A DNA stretch of 64,000 nt from Paragemmobacter straminiformis (GTDB taxonomy: Bacteria; Pseudomonadota; Alphaproteobacteria; Rhodobacterales; Rhodobacteraceae): NCBI RefSeq assembly GCF_014243445.1, contig NZ_JACLQD010000001.1, positions 558,001 to 622,000 on the forward strand. The letters are read 5' to 3'. The notes under the pieces were generated by a model. The model worked only from the letters and a program-made list of their open reading frames with translations, was not told the DNA's origin and did not search any database. Shown one piece after another: positions 1 through 7,954 of this stretch (the first letter of the stretch is position 1; each line of letters opens with the position of its first letter). A program made the translations under genes and the position numbers.

Positions 1-48
1 TTTGCCTTGCGCCGGGGGCGCGAGGGCAAGGGCTTGCGCGCTGTCAGG

Positions 49-849
49 TCAGCCGTTCAGCAGGGCCAGGGCTTCGGCATGGATCGCGCGGTTGGCCGCA
101 GCAAGCACCTGCCCGCCCTCGTGGCAGGGGTTGCCTTGCCAGTCGGTCATGATGCCGCCCGCCGCCTCGATCACGGCGATGGGGGCCTGCACGTCATAGG
201 CCTGCAAGCCCGCCTCGATCACCAGATCGACCATTCCCGCCGCGACAAGCGCGTAGCCGTAGCAGTCGGTGCCATAGCGGGTGAGTTTGGCCTGAGCCGC
301 GACACGCCGGAAGGCCGCGCCTTCGGCTTGGGTGCCGACTTCGGGGAAGGTGGAATAGAGGATCGCTTGCGAAAGCGGCCTGTGGGTGCGCGCGCGCAGC
401 GCCGCCTCGCCCGATGGTCCCACGACCCGCGCGCGGCCTAGCCCCCCCTCGAAGCGTTCGCGGATATAGGGTTGGTCGATGATGCCGTAGACAGGCCCTG
501 CCGCATCGCGGACCGAGATCAGCACGCCCCAAGTCGGGGTGCCGGAAATATAGCCCCGCGTGCCGTCGATGGGGTCAAGCACCCATGTCAGGCCGCTTGT
601 CCCGGCTTTGGGGCCGAATTCCTCGCCCAGAATCCCGTCATGGGGCCTGCGCCGCGCCAGAATGGCGCGCATGCGTTCCTCGGACAGGCGGTCGGCCACG
701 GTGACGGGGTCGAAGCGCGTGCTTTCCTTGTTTTCGGCTGCCAGATCGGTCTTGCGGAAATAGAGAAGCGTCGCCTCGCGTGCCGCATCCGCCAATTCTG
801 CGGCGGTGGCGAAGATGTCTTCCGCCTCGTCTGCCGGGATCCTTGCCAT
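49..849 (-). CDS. hisN: Inositol-monophosphatase-family phosphatase, probable histidinol-phosphatase
   Basis: A 266-residue protein of the Mg-dependent IMPase superfamily. The metal-binding motif GEEFG is near residue 95, the signature DPIDGTR follows near residue 115, and a YDVQAP motif near the C-terminus completes the active site. In alphaproteobacteria this group is usually the histidinol-phosphatase that removes phosphate from L-histidinol phosphate in histidine synthesis, acting in the cytoplasm. Other IMPase substrates, such as inositol phosphate or 3'-phosphoadenosine phosphate, cannot be excluded from motifs alone. The ATG at 849 is the first in the frame. No other his gene is nearby, so the context neither supports nor weakens the call. 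Confidence 0.75.
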   Translation of the reverse strand: MARIPADEAEDIFATAAELADAAREATLLYFRKTDLAAENKESTRFDPVTVADRLSEERMRAILARRRPHDGILGEEFGPKAGTSGLTWVLDPIDGTRGYISGTPTWGVLISVRDAAGPVYGIIDQPYIRERFEGGLGRARVVGPSGEAALRARTHRPLSQAILYSTFPEVGTQAEGAAFRRVAAQAKLTRYGTDCYGYALVAAGMVDLVIEAGLQAYDVQAPIAVIEAAGGIMTDWQGNPCHEGGQVLAAANRAIHAEALALLNG

Positions 850-955
850 GCCTGCCTCCGCTTGAACCTGCCCTTCCGCCTAAGCGGCGAAAGGGTTCGG
901 GTCAAGTTCCACGGTCAGGCATCGTGGCGGTTCAGGCCGCGTCTCAGGCTGCGTC

Positions 956-1318
956 TCAGGCGGCGTCGCTGAGAACGCGGGCGAGGTCGAAGAGGCGGCG
1001 GCGCTGCGCTTCGGGAATGGCGTAGTAGGACCGCACGAGTTCCAGCGCCTCTTTGTCGGCCATGAAGTCGCCTTCGGCGGCCCGTGCCTGTTCGCGCGCG
1101 TCATCCAGCCCTTCGAAGAAGAAGCCGATGGTCACGCCCAGCGCATCCGCAACATCCCAGAGACGCGAGGCGGAAACGCGGTTCATGCCGGTTTCATACT
1201 TCTGGATCTGCTGGAACTTGATCCCGACCTTGTCGGCCAATTGCTGTTGCGTCATGCCCACCATCCAGCGACGATGCCGGATACGCTTGCCCACATGGGC
1301 GTCAACCGGGTGCTTCAT
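956..1318 (-). CDS. XRE-family helix-turn-helix regulator
   Basis: A 120-residue cytoplasmic DNA-binding protein. The Cro/C1-type HTH lies at about residues 8-62 (GKRIRHRRWMVGMTQQQLA, then the recognition helix IKFQQIQKYETG). A short C-terminal tail (MADKEALELVRSYYAI...RRRLFDLARVLSD) is common in Rhodobacterales XRE regulators. An ATG at 1384 in the same frame would add 22 residues, but the ATG at 1318 is preceded by GGAG and starts exactly at the conserved domain. It reads away from the quinone-reductase gene, and the AT-richer 341-base gap between them holds repeated TGTCCGA-like half-sites that it might bind. Its target genes are unknown. Confidence 0.8.
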   Translation of the reverse strand: MKHPVDAHVGKRIRHRRWMVGMTQQQLADKVGIKFQQIQKYETGMNRVSASRLWDVADALGVTIGFFFEGLDDAREQARAAEGDFMADKEALELVRSYYAIPEAQRRRLFDLARVLSDAA

Positions 1319-1659
1319 AATACTTAACTCCAAACCTGCCTGTCCCTGTCTAACTATAAGCATAATCCATGCCAAACACAGCAAAACGCCGCGCGGACCG
1401 AAAAAAAGCGCCGAAGCCGCGGAAACCTATCTTTTCGGATATGTCCGATTATACAGTTGGACAAGAACAGCCCTGCCAAAGCGGGCAATCATCCTGTAGG
1501 GTTTCTCGTTTTGGCTGGCTCACCCTTAGCGTGTTTCGCAAATTGCTTTTCATTTTGCATTCATCGGAAGGGATTCTTAGCATAATGCAACGATCTTGGG
1601 CGTCATTTCTCCCTCAGCCCGTCGCTTGGCTGCCCCGAAACACGTAGCGAGAGAAAAAC
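1319..1659. other. Divergent intergenic region, 341 bases
   Basis: No convincing gene lies here. The stretch is clearly AT-richer than its surroundings and should hold the promoters of the XRE regulator (minus) and the quinone reductase (plus). A CATAAT hexamer at 1581-1586 could be a -10 box for the plus-strand gene, but the best upstream TTGCAT (1555-1560) is 20 bases away, so no promoter is asserted. The cluster of TGTCCGA-like half-sites at 1435-1463 is listed separately. Confidence 0.6.
1435..1463. promoter_or_regulatory. Clustered TGTCCGA-like half-sites, possible operator
   Basis: Three related half-sites fall within 29 bases: TCGGATA (1435-1441, minus reading TATCCGA), TGTCCGA (1442-1448) and TTGGACA (1457-1463, minus reading TGTCCAA). 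The first two form an imperfect 14-base palindrome, and the second and third an inverted repeat with an 8-base gap. The location between the XRE gene and a divergent gene makes autoregulation plausible, but the binding protein is a guess. Confidence 0.35.
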
Positions 1660-2628
1660 ATGCAGGCATGGCAAATCGAAACCCTTGGTGCGGAACCGGT
1701 TCTGCGCGACCTGCCCTTGCCGGTGCCCGCCAAGGGTCAGGCGCGGGTCAGGATCGCGGCGGCGGGGCTGAACTTTGCCGATCTTCTGATGGCGAAAGGC
1801 AGCTATCAGGAACGGCACCCCCTGCCCTTCACGCCCGGTCTAGAATGTGCGGGCGTGGTCGACGCGCTGGGGCCGGACACGACCGGCCCCGCCGTCGGCA
1901 CGCGGGTGGCCTGCTTTGCGGGGGTCGGCGGGCTGGCCGAGTTCGGCGCCTTTCCGGTCGAGACGCTGACGCCGATACCCGACACGATGTCCTTCGAGAC
2001 GGCGGCCGGTTTCCAGATCGCCTATGGCACGTCGCATCTGGCGCTTGGCCATCTCGGGCGGCTGCGGGCGGGCGAGACGCTGCTTGTGCTGGGGGCGGCA
2101 GGCGGGGTCGGGCTGACGGCGGTCGAGATCGGGGCGCTGATGGGGGCGCGTGTCATTGCCTGCGCCCGTGGCGAGGAGAAACAGGCCATCGCCCGCGCCG
2201 CCGGGGCGCAGGAGACGCTCGACAGCGAAACCGCCGATCTGAAAGCCGCGCTCAGGGCAATGGGCGGGGTCGATGTGGTCTATGATCCGGTCGGCGGCGC
2301 GGCCTTCGATGCCGCCTTGCGGGCCACGCGCCCCGGCGGGCGACTGCTGACCATCGGCTTCGCCTCGGGCGAGGTGCCGCAGGTTCCTGCCAACCTTTTG
2401 CTGGTGAAGAACCTGTCCGTCATCGGCATGTGGTGGGGCGGCTATGCGAAATTCGCCCCGCATATCCTGCAAGACAGCCTGTCGACGCTTTTCGCATGGC
2501 AGGCTGCGGGCAAGCTGCGCCCGCATGTCTCGCATCTGCTGCCCTTTGCGGAATTGGCTGTAGGACTCGAGCTGCTGCGCAACCGCAGGGCGACGGGCAA
2601 GGTGGTGATCGGCATTCAGCAGCAATAG
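1660..2628 (+). CDS. NADPH:quinone oxidoreductase-family (zinc-independent MDR) protein
   Basis: A 322-residue medium-chain dehydrogenase/reductase. The N-terminal GroES-like fold contains GLNFADLLMAKGSYQ, as in QOR proteins that lack the structural and catalytic zinc ligands. The Rossmann motif is LVLGAAGGVGLTAVEIG near residue 150. Such enzymes pass hydride from NADPH to quinones or enoyl substrates; the natural substrate cannot be read from sequence. The start at 1660 is preceded by a purine-rich GAGAGAAAAAC. Its last 13 bases overlap the end of the convergent LysR gene. Confidence 0.85.
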   Translation: MQAWQIETLGAEPVLRDLPLPVPAKGQARVRIAAAGLNFADLLMAKGSYQERHPLPFTPGLECAGVVDALGPDTTGPAVGTRVACFAGVGGLAEFGAFPVETLTPIPDTMSFETAAGFQIAYGTSHLALGHLGRLRAGETLLVLGAAGGVGLTAVEIGALMGARVIACARGEEKQAIARAAGAQETLDSETADLKAALRAMGGVDVVYDPVGGAAFDAALRATRPGGRLLTIGFASGEVPQVPANLLLVKNLSVIGMWWGGYAKFAPHILQDSLSTLFAWQAAGKLRPHVSHLLPFAELAVGLELLRNRRATGKVVIGIQQQ

Positions 2629-3470
2629 GCCTGCCGCAACTGCGACAGAAGGGCGGCGGCGGGTTCGCCGCGCAGGGTGGGGGCGGCATAGAGGCAGATG
2701 CTTTGCTGGCCCAGATCAGGCAGGGCGCCCCGCGCCTCGATCGGGACGAGTCCCTGCGGCATGGCGTTGGTCAACCGCGCCGAAATGGCAAGGTCGGCGG
2801 CGACGGTGGCCTCGATCGCCTGCTCGCTTTCGCCGTCGACGGCCAGTTCCCATGCGATCCCCGCCCCGGTCAGCGCCGCGATGGCCTTTTGCCGGAAGAT
2901 GCAGCTGTCCTTGAACCCGAGCCGCAAGGGGCGCTTTTGCCAGATCTGCCCGTCATCGGCACCGACCCAGACAAGATCGCGCGTGCCAAGCACTTCGGCC
3001 CCGGCGCCGGGCAGGTCTTCGGTGGTGAGGATCACGTCATATTCGCCCCGCGCGAAGCCTTCGCGCAAAAGCAGGGTGAAGCTCGAGGCAAGGCTGACGC
3101 GGACACGGGGATAAAGCGCCGCAAGCCGCTTGAGGATGCCCGGAATCGCCGGATAGACGATGTCATGCGGCACGCCGAGGCGCAGCTCGCCCTCGTATCC
3201 GGCCGAGGTCAGGCGTGCCATCGCCTCGTCGTTCAGGGCCAGCATCTTGCGGGCGTAGACAAGCAGCTGCTCGCCCTCGGGTGTCAGGGTCAGCTTGCGG
3301 GCGGCGCGGGCGAAAAGGCCGAGGTCCAGCGCCTCTTCCAGACGTTTGAGCTGCATGGAGACCGCAGATTGCGTCAGGTTCAGCAGACCCGCCGCCCGTG
3401 TCACCCCGCCGCTGTCGGCCACCGCCACGAAGGACCGAAGGGCCACAAGGTCGAGCATCCGCGCCATCAT
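2616..3470 (-). CDS. LysR-family transcriptional regulator
   Basis: A 284-residue LysR-type regulator. The winged HTH occupies about residues 1-60 (LVALRSFVAVADSGGVTRAAGLLNLTQSAVSMQLKRLE, quoted in parts: LVALRSFVAVADSGG, then AAGLLNLTQSAVSMQLKRLE). An effector-binding domain of two alpha/beta lobes follows. ATG codons at 3470 and 3467 are adjacent; 3470 is preferred because AGGGAG sits 4 bases upstream. It is convergent with the quinone reductase (13-base overlap) and reads away from the DUF1127 gene. The effector and the regulated genes are not evident. Confidence 0.85.
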   Translation of the reverse strand: MMARMLDLVALRSFVAVADSGGVTRAAGLLNLTQSAVSMQLKRLEEALDLGLFARAARKLTLTPEGEQLLVYARKMLALNDEAMARLTSAGYEGELRLGVPHDIVYPAIPGILKRLAALYPRVRVSLASSFTLLLREGFARGEYDVILTTEDLPGAGAEVLGTRDLVWVGADDGQIWQKRPLRLGFKDSCIFRQKAIAALTGAGIAWELAVDGESEQAIEATVAADLAISARLTNAMPQGLVPIEARGALPDLGQQSICLYAAPTLRGEPAAALLSQLRQAYCC

Positions 3471-3584
3471 CACACTCCCTGATGAAGAACCGCACAATCA
3501 TTCGTTTTACGAATAAACCAATCTGGCGCATTCTTCAAGCATCCCGATGGAAATGCCATCGGCCATCACAGAAAGGAATGCGCC

Positions 3585-3788
3585 ATGCTCTCCCTCCGCC
3601 TTGGCCTGCTGCGCCTGCCGAACCTCTCGTTGCGCTTTGGCGCATGGCTCGGGCTTGCCCGCAGCCGGGCGCATCTTGCCCGGCTCGACGACCATTTGCT
3701 GCGCGATATCGGCCTGACGCAAGAGCAGGCGAAAGCCGAGGTTTCGCGCCCCGTCTGGGACGCGCCCGACCACTGGATCCGCAAGTAG
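3585..3788 (+). CDS. DUF1127-family small protein
   Basis: A 67-residue basic protein with the DUF1127 signature in its second half: ARLDDHLLRDIGLTQEQAKAE followed by RPVWDAPDHW. Short DUF1127 proteins are common in alphaproteobacteria; some have been linked to RNA turnover, phosphate metabolism and stress adaptation, but this one's role is unknown. The start is supported by AAAGGAA upstream of ATG. It has its own gap on both sides and is probably monocistronic. Confidence 0.8.
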   Translation: MLSLRLGLLRLPNLSLRFGAWLGLARSRAHLARLDDHLLRDIGLTQEQAKAEVSRPVWDAPDHWIRK

Positions 3789-3818
3789 GACCGCGTTCCG
3801 TTTTTGGCCCCGCGCGTC

Positions 3819-3847
3819 TTGAATTCTGTATCTGCCGTCCCGATATT
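3819..3847 (+). promoter_or_regulatory. Candidate sigma-70-type promoter of the BI-1 gene
   Basis: TTGAAT (3819-3824) and GATATT (3842-3847) are separated by 17 bases and lie about 60 bases upstream of the BI-1 start codon. The -10 hexamer matches the consensus at 4 of 6 positions. This is pattern recognition only. Confidence 0.35.
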
Positions 3848-3909
3848 CGACAGCATACGGACTGCGGGGCCAGACAATCCGCAGCCAAGGGTCAATATCG
3901 GAGGCTTAC

Positions 3910-4650
3910 ATGGCTGACTACCAAACGATCCGCACGGTCGGCGCAGGCGCCCAAGCCGCACAGATCGATGCCGGGCTGCGCGCCCATATGAACAAGGTTT
4001 ACGGGCTGATGTCCGTGGGCATGCTGCTGACGGGCGGCGTTGCCTGGGCGGTCGGCACCTCGGATGCGCTGCTTGGCATCTTCCGCGATCCGATGACGCT
4101 GCAGCCCAATATCCTTGGCTGGGCGATCATGTTCGCGCCGCTTCTGATGGTCTTTGCCTTCGGGGCCGCGATCAACCGCATGTCGGTTTCGGCGGCGCAG
4201 CTGTTCTTTTACGCCTTCTCGGCGGTGATGGGCCTGTCGCTCGCGTGGATCTTCAAGGCCTTTACCGGCGTGTCGATCGCGCAGACCTTCCTTGTCACCT
4301 CGATCGCCTTCGCCTCGCTGTCGCTTTACGGCTATACCACCAAGCGGGACCTGTCGGGCTTTGGCACCTTCCTGATGATGGGTCTGGTCGGGCTGATCGT
4401 GGCATCGATCCTGAACATCTTCATCGCCTCGTCGGCGCTTGCCTTTGCCGTGTCGGTGATCGGCCTGCTGATCTTTGCCGGTCTGACCGCCTATGACACC
4501 CAGCGCATCAAGACCGATTACATCGCCCATGCCCAGCATGGTGACACCGAATGGCTAGGCAAATCGGCCGTGATGGGGGCGCTGAACCTTTACATGAACT
4601 TCATCAACATCTTCATGTTCCTGCTGCAATTCCTGGGCAACCGCGAATAA
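3910..4650 (+). CDS. Bax inhibitor-1/YccA-family membrane protein
   Basis: A 246-residue integral membrane protein with about seven hydrophobic segments. It has the BI-1 family ending in which aspartates follow the sixth segment (FAGLTAYDTQRIKTDY) and a last segment at residues 220-243 (LNLYMNFINIFMFLLQFLG). Bacterial members are related to YbhL/YccA, some of which leak calcium or modulate the FtsH protease. The start is preceded by GGAGG. A strong terminator follows the stop, so it is probably transcribed alone. Confidence 0.88.
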   Translation: MADYQTIRTVGAGAQAAQIDAGLRAHMNKVYGLMSVGMLLTGGVAWAVGTSDALLGIFRDPMTLQPNILGWAIMFAPLLMVFAFGAAINRMSVSAAQLFFYAFSAVMGLSLAWIFKAFTGVSIAQTFLVTSIAFASLSLYGYTTKRDLSGFGTFLMMGLVGLIVASILNIFIASSALAFAVSVIGLLIFAGLTAYDTQRIKTDYIAHAQHGDTEWLGKSAVMGALNLYMNFINIFMFLLQFLGNRE

Positions 4651-4664
4651 GCGGCGCGCCACGG

Positions 4665-4708
4665 GCAAGGCAAAGGGCCGGTCGCAAGACCGGCCCTTTT
4701 GCTTTGCC
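4665..4708 (+). terminator. Rho-independent terminator after the BI-1 gene
   Basis: A long hairpin has core stem AAAGGGCCGGTC (4672-4683), loop GCAA, and GACCGGCCCTTT, extended by the complementary GGCAA...TTGCC flanks. A T-run is built into the descending arm. It lies 15 bases after the BI-1 stop. Confidence 0.85.
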
Positions 4709-4755
4709 ACCCGAACCACACCAGCCCGTCAGCCCAATCGTCCCGCGTCCCGACC

Positions 4756-4836
4756 CGCTTTCATACTCGCCGCAAATATCCTCGGGGGAGGCCCGCTTGC
4801 GGGCCGTGGGGGCGGAAAGCCCCCGCGCCGCCCTGG
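4756..4836 (+). repeat. Dispersed CAAATATCC element, copy A
   Basis: CGCTTTCATACTCGCCG followed by CAAATATCCTCGGGGG, then GC-rich hairpins (GGCCCGCTTGCGGGCC and GGGGGCGGAAAGCCCCC). It lies between the terminators of the convergent BI-1 and L33 genes. It belongs to the family seen again near 19.1, 22.2, 28.3, 28.9 and 40.4 kb. Confidence 0.75.
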
Positions 4837-4872
4837 CCGGAAAGCGCCGGGTCGCAGGGAGGGCACGAACGC

Positions 4873-4897
4873 AAAAAGCCGCCCCTGCGGGCGGCTT
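4873..4897 (-). terminator. Rho-independent terminator of rpmG
   Basis: Read on the minus strand, the stem AAGCCGCCC/GGGCGGCTT (4-base loop) is followed by a run of five T. It starts 26 bases after the L33 stop codon. Confidence 0.85.
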
Positions 4898-4923
4898 GCG
4901 GCATTGCTGCGAAAGGCAGGATC

Positions 4924-5091
4924 TTACTTGATCTTGCCTTCCTTGTATTCCACATGCTCGCGCTTGACGGGGTCGTATTTCTTGACCGACATCTTTTCGG
5001 TCATGGTGCGGGCGTTCTTCTTGGTCACGTAGAAGTGCCCGGTCCCCGCCGTCGAGTTCAGACGGATCTTGATCGTCGTCGGCTTCGCCAT
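4924..5091 (-). CDS. rpmG: 50S ribosomal protein L33
   Basis: A 55-residue basic protein starting [20 protein letters not shown], with [14 protein letters not shown] and a C-terminal KKYDPV.REHV.YKEGKIK pattern. This is the full length and the typical zinc-free (C-minus) form of alphaproteobacterial L33. It sits in the large subunit near the tRNA E site. An ATG at 5160 in frame would add 23 residues that no L33 has, so 5091 is chosen. A terminator follows at once. Confidence 0.97.
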   Translation of the reverse strand: MAKPTTIKIRLNSTAGTGHFYVTKKNARTMTEKMSVKKYDPVKREHVEYKEGKIK

Positions 5092-5202
5092 AGTCGTTTC
5101 TCCTGCAACGGGGAAACGCATCGCCCCCGCGAAATCTCTTGAAGCCCGCCTTTTACCCACGCGGGGGGCAGAGTCAACCGCAATCCGAAAGGAAAGTGAC
5201 GA

Positions 5203-5922
5203 CTAGGCGGCCGTGTCGTCATTGCGGGTGAAAACCACCACCTCGCAGGGATATTCGGCGTCGCCGCTGCGGTCGAGCACATCGGTCACGCGGCCAAGCT
5301 GCCGGCATGCGTCGCCCATGATCCGGACCACGCCCTCGCGCGTGGCACCAAAGGGATCGAGCGCGTTGGACGCGCGCGGCGCATGGCCCCGTGTGTGGTC
5401 GATCAGGATCACCCCGCCCGGCTTCAGGCTTGCAGCCCAGGCGCGGAACGCCTTGGACGGGTCATAGGCATGGTCCCAGCTGTTGGAGTAGACGAAATCG
5501 GCCCGCCCGGCCCATTCGGGATTTTCGTCGTGGAAGTCCCATTGCACCGTGTCGGGGAATTCCTTGGCGGTTTCCGAGATGTCGGTGCCGATCACCCGTG
5601 CCGACGGCAGGCGTGACATGAACCATTCCTGTTCCTTGCCGCGCCGCACGCCGTGGCACAGGCCGAAGCCCACCGTCCGGCGCGCGGCCAGCCAGTCGGC
5701 AAGAAAGACGATGTGCCCCTTTTTGACGAACTGGGCGCGCAGCTTGAGCTTGTTGCCCTCTTCCTGCGTGCGCCGGTAGGTTTCGTAGTCGTCGTAGAGG
5801 TGCTGGGTGTAATCCTCGCCCTGCTCGATCCGCGTGCGGGCAAGGGATTCGCTGTTGGCCACAGCCTCTTTGAACATGGATCTGCGCGCGGCGCGTCGTG
5901 CCGCCTTTTCGTCTTCGGACAT
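5203..5922 (-). CDS. SAM-dependent methyltransferase-like protein
   Basis: A 239-residue protein. The first 80 residues are highly charged and helical. A class I methyltransferase-like fold follows, with VGFGLCHGVRRGKEQEWF, then RVIGTDIS for the acidic end of strand 2, WDFHDENPEW, and SLKPGGVILIDHTRGH. The usual glycine-rich motif I (GxGxG) is replaced by GLCHGVRRG, so SAM binding should be tested. The substrate is unknown. It lies between L33 and RNase P RNA without obvious operon partners. Confidence 0.7.
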   Translation of the reverse strand: MSEDEKAARRAARRSMFKEAVANSESLARTRIEQGEDYTQHLYDDYETYRRTQEEGNKLKLRAQFVKKGHIVFLADWLAARRTVGFGLCHGVRRGKEQEWFMSRLPSARVIGTDISETAKEFPDTVQWDFHDENPEWAGRADFVYSNSWDHAYDPSKAFRAWAASLKPGGVILIDHTRGHAPRASNALDPFGATREGVVRIMGDACRQLGRVTDVLDRSGDAEYPCEVVVFTRNDDTAA

Positions 5923-6039
5923 CCGTCACCCCTAACTCTGGACAGGATGCCAATGAATCAGACAAGCCGATGCGAAGCCAGCACAAAGCGTGGCGGCATG
6001 CAGCCTTTCGACAACCGCCACGGGCGGCAGGGGGGAAAT

Positions 6040-6440
6040 GCGCGGATGGCCTGTAAGCCGGATTCTGTCCAAGGTCGGGTCTTGCGACCCTTCCTCTGGA
6101 TGACCATTCCTCTGCCGCTCGTGTTACCACGGCGGTCAAGCTGCCAACCCGGGCCTCTGGGCTGAAGCGTCCCTGCGGAGGTCTCTGCGTGATGCAGACC
6201 TTTCCGCGCGAGGCCCCTATTCGGCATTGCTCCGGGTGGGGCTTGCCTTGCCGTCCTTGTTGCCAAGTCCGCGGTGGGCTCTTACCCCACCGTTTCACCT
6301 TTCCCCTGCATGCAGGGTAGTCTCTTCTCTGTGGCGCTTTCCCTGGGGTTACCCCCGCCGGGCATTATCCGGCACCCTTGCTTCATGGAGTCCGGACTTT
6401 CCTCGAAGGTTGCCCCCCGCGGTCATCCAGCCATCCGCGC
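6040..6440 (-). ncRNA. rnpB: RNase P RNA, class A
   Basis: Bacterial RNase P RNA is the ribozyme that matures tRNA 5' ends. Helix P1 is formed by CCATCCGCGC at 6431-6440 and GCGCGGATGG at 6040-6049, which are exact complements at the two ends. On the minus strand the conserved core near the 5' end reads GAGGAAAGTCCGGACTCC, the 3' core reads ACAGAATCCGGCTTACAGG, and the internal AGAGGAATGG / AACACGAGCGGCAGAGG region is also present. The length of about 400 bases is normal. The exact ends are estimated from P1. Confidence 0.95.
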
Positions 6441-6450
6441 GAGGGGCGGC

Positions 6451-7122
6451 TTACGCCCGCGGCGCCAAGCCGTCAACGCCAAAGCGCCGCGCAAGGTCGG
6501 TCGCCATGCCCGCATCGACCCTGTCCAGCGGGCCGAAGGCCTGCGGGCGGAAGCGCAGGCGGAAGGCGTTGAGGAGCAGCGCCTCATCTGCCACGGCATA
6601 GCCGAAGGCCCGCGCGGCGGGGGCGAAGAGCGCGGCATCCGCTTCGCCCCCGTCGGGCCAGACGGACAGCCCGCCCAGCGCCAGCCGCCGCCAGTCGAAG
6701 CGCGCGCCGGGGTCGGCCTTGCGGGCGGGGGCCATGTCGGAATGGCCGATCACGCGGCAGGCGGGAATGGACCAGCGCGCCATGACCCCGGCCAGCAACC
6801 GCTCGAGTGCGGCGATCTGCGGTTCGGCAAAGGGGCTGCGCCCGTCATTGGCAAGTTCGATGCCGATGGAACGGGAATTGACATCGGTCACGCCCGCCCA
6901 TTCGCCCGCGCCCGCATGCCATGCGCGCAGCCTTTCATCGACCAGCGCTTCGGCCATGCCGGTTTCCGAGATCAGCCAATGGGCCGACACCTCGGCCGAC
7001 GGGTCGCACAGGCGCGCGCGCGCCTCGGCGCAGGTGGCCATGGCCGTGTAATGGAGGACGATGATGTCGGGCAGCGCCCCCCCGCGCCGTTCCGAGACGT
7101 TCGGCGAGGGGTAGCGGGTCAC
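6451..7122 (-). CDS. N-acetylmuramoyl-L-alanine amidase (AmiD/AmpD-like)
   Basis: A 223-residue Amidase_2 (type 2) domain protein. The zinc site is suggested by IIVLHYTAM near residue 22, a second histidine in the GHSDMAPARKADPG motif near residue 130, and NSRSIGIELAN for the family's central strand. These enzymes cut the amide bond between MurNAc and the stem peptide, often to recycle anhydro-muropeptides. No signal peptide is visible, so a cytoplasmic AmpD-like role is more likely than a secreted one. The start codon is GTG and overlaps the TGA of the upstream lipoprotein gene (GTGA), implying translational coupling. Confidence 0.85.
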   Translation of the reverse strand: MTRYPSPNVSERRGGALPDIIVLHYTAMATCAEARARLCDPSAEVSAHWLISETGMAEALVDERLRAWHAGAGEWAGVTDVNSRSIGIELANDGRSPFAEPQIAALERLLAGVMARWSIPACRVIGHSDMAPARKADPGARFDWRRLALGGLSVWPDGGEADAALFAPAARAFGYAVADEALLLNAFRLRFRPQAFGPLDRVDAGMATDLARRFGVDGLAPRA

Positions 7123-7919
7123 TGGAGGCGGAAGGGGCGCGGGTCCCAGGTGCAGGCGAAACCGTCGCCGTCCGGGTCCAGCCCCTTGCGGTCACGTTCG
7201 GGGCCGCCGGCCTCGAGGAAGGCCTGTTGCGCAAGATCGGACGAGCCGTAGCGGGCGCAGGCGACCAGCGGGTCGGTCAGGCGCAGCGACGAGCGGCTGT
7301 AGACCTGCGTGCCGGGGTTGTTGGTGGTTTTCAGCGCGTATTCCACGATATTGGCACCCGTCGCCGTGCGCTCGGGGATCGCGGTGGGCTGGATCACCTG
7401 ATATTGCGCACGGTTGCGCGCCAGACGTTCCTTGTCGCTTTCGATGGTCTCGCGCTGCGACACGGCGTTGAAATCCTGCTCGTCGGAAATGCCGGTGTTG
7501 CTATGCACCATCTCGCCCGACTCGGTCTGGATGTTGCTGGGGGCATCGCCGCGCGGGCGGTTCGGATCGAGCGGGCCGGTGTTGGCCGCGGGCTGGGTAT
7601 AGGTCGGCTGCGGATAGGTCGTGAGCGGCGTGTTCACCGGATCGAGCGGCGCCGTGGTGGCAAAGACCGGCTGGTTCGGGTCTTGCACGCCCGTCGCACG
7701 GTCGATGGCGGCAGCGGCGGCATCGGTCGAAAAGGTCGTGGGGGCGGCGCCGATCGGGGCGCCTGCCACGGGCTGGCGCGCGGCCGAGGCCGCCTGCTCG
7801 CGCATGTAGCTGTTGTAGTCGCCGAAACCGACGCCCGCGCCCGCGCCCGAATCCGGCACAGGCGGGGAACAGGCCGCCAGCCCGAGAAGGCTTAGGGCAA
7901 GAATAGCTTGGGTCCGCAT
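7119..7919 (-). CDS. Lipoprotein with C-terminal excalibur calcium-binding domain
   Basis: A 266-residue protein. The N-terminus carries a lipoprotein signal with lipobox LLGLAAC, so it should be anchored to a membrane by Cys18. A long proline/alanine/threonine-rich middle of low complexity follows. The last 45 residues form an excalibur-type motif (GLDPDGDGFACTWDPRPF), which in that family is thought to bind calcium. An in-frame ATG at 7964 would place a charged stretch before the signal; 7919 is chosen because GAGG precedes it and the signal starts there. It lies 35 bases downstream of gatA and is coupled to the amidase gene. Its function is unknown. Confidence 0.75.
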   Translation of the reverse strand: MRTQAILALSLLGLAACSPPVPDSGAGAGVGFGDYNSYMREQAASAARQPVAGAPIGAAPTTFSTDAAAAAIDRATGVQDPNQPVFATTAPLDPVNTPLTTYPQPTYTQPAANTGPLDPNRPRGDAPSNIQTESGEMVHSNTGISDEQDFNAVSQRETIESDKERLARNRAQYQVIQPTAIPERTATGANIVEYALKTTNNPGTQVYSRSSLRLTDPLVACARYGSSDLAQQAFLEAGGPERDRKGLDPDGDGFACTWDPRPFRLQ

Positions 7920-7954
7920 CGGTCTGCCTCGGTTCCGTTTCTTGGCTTGCGCCA

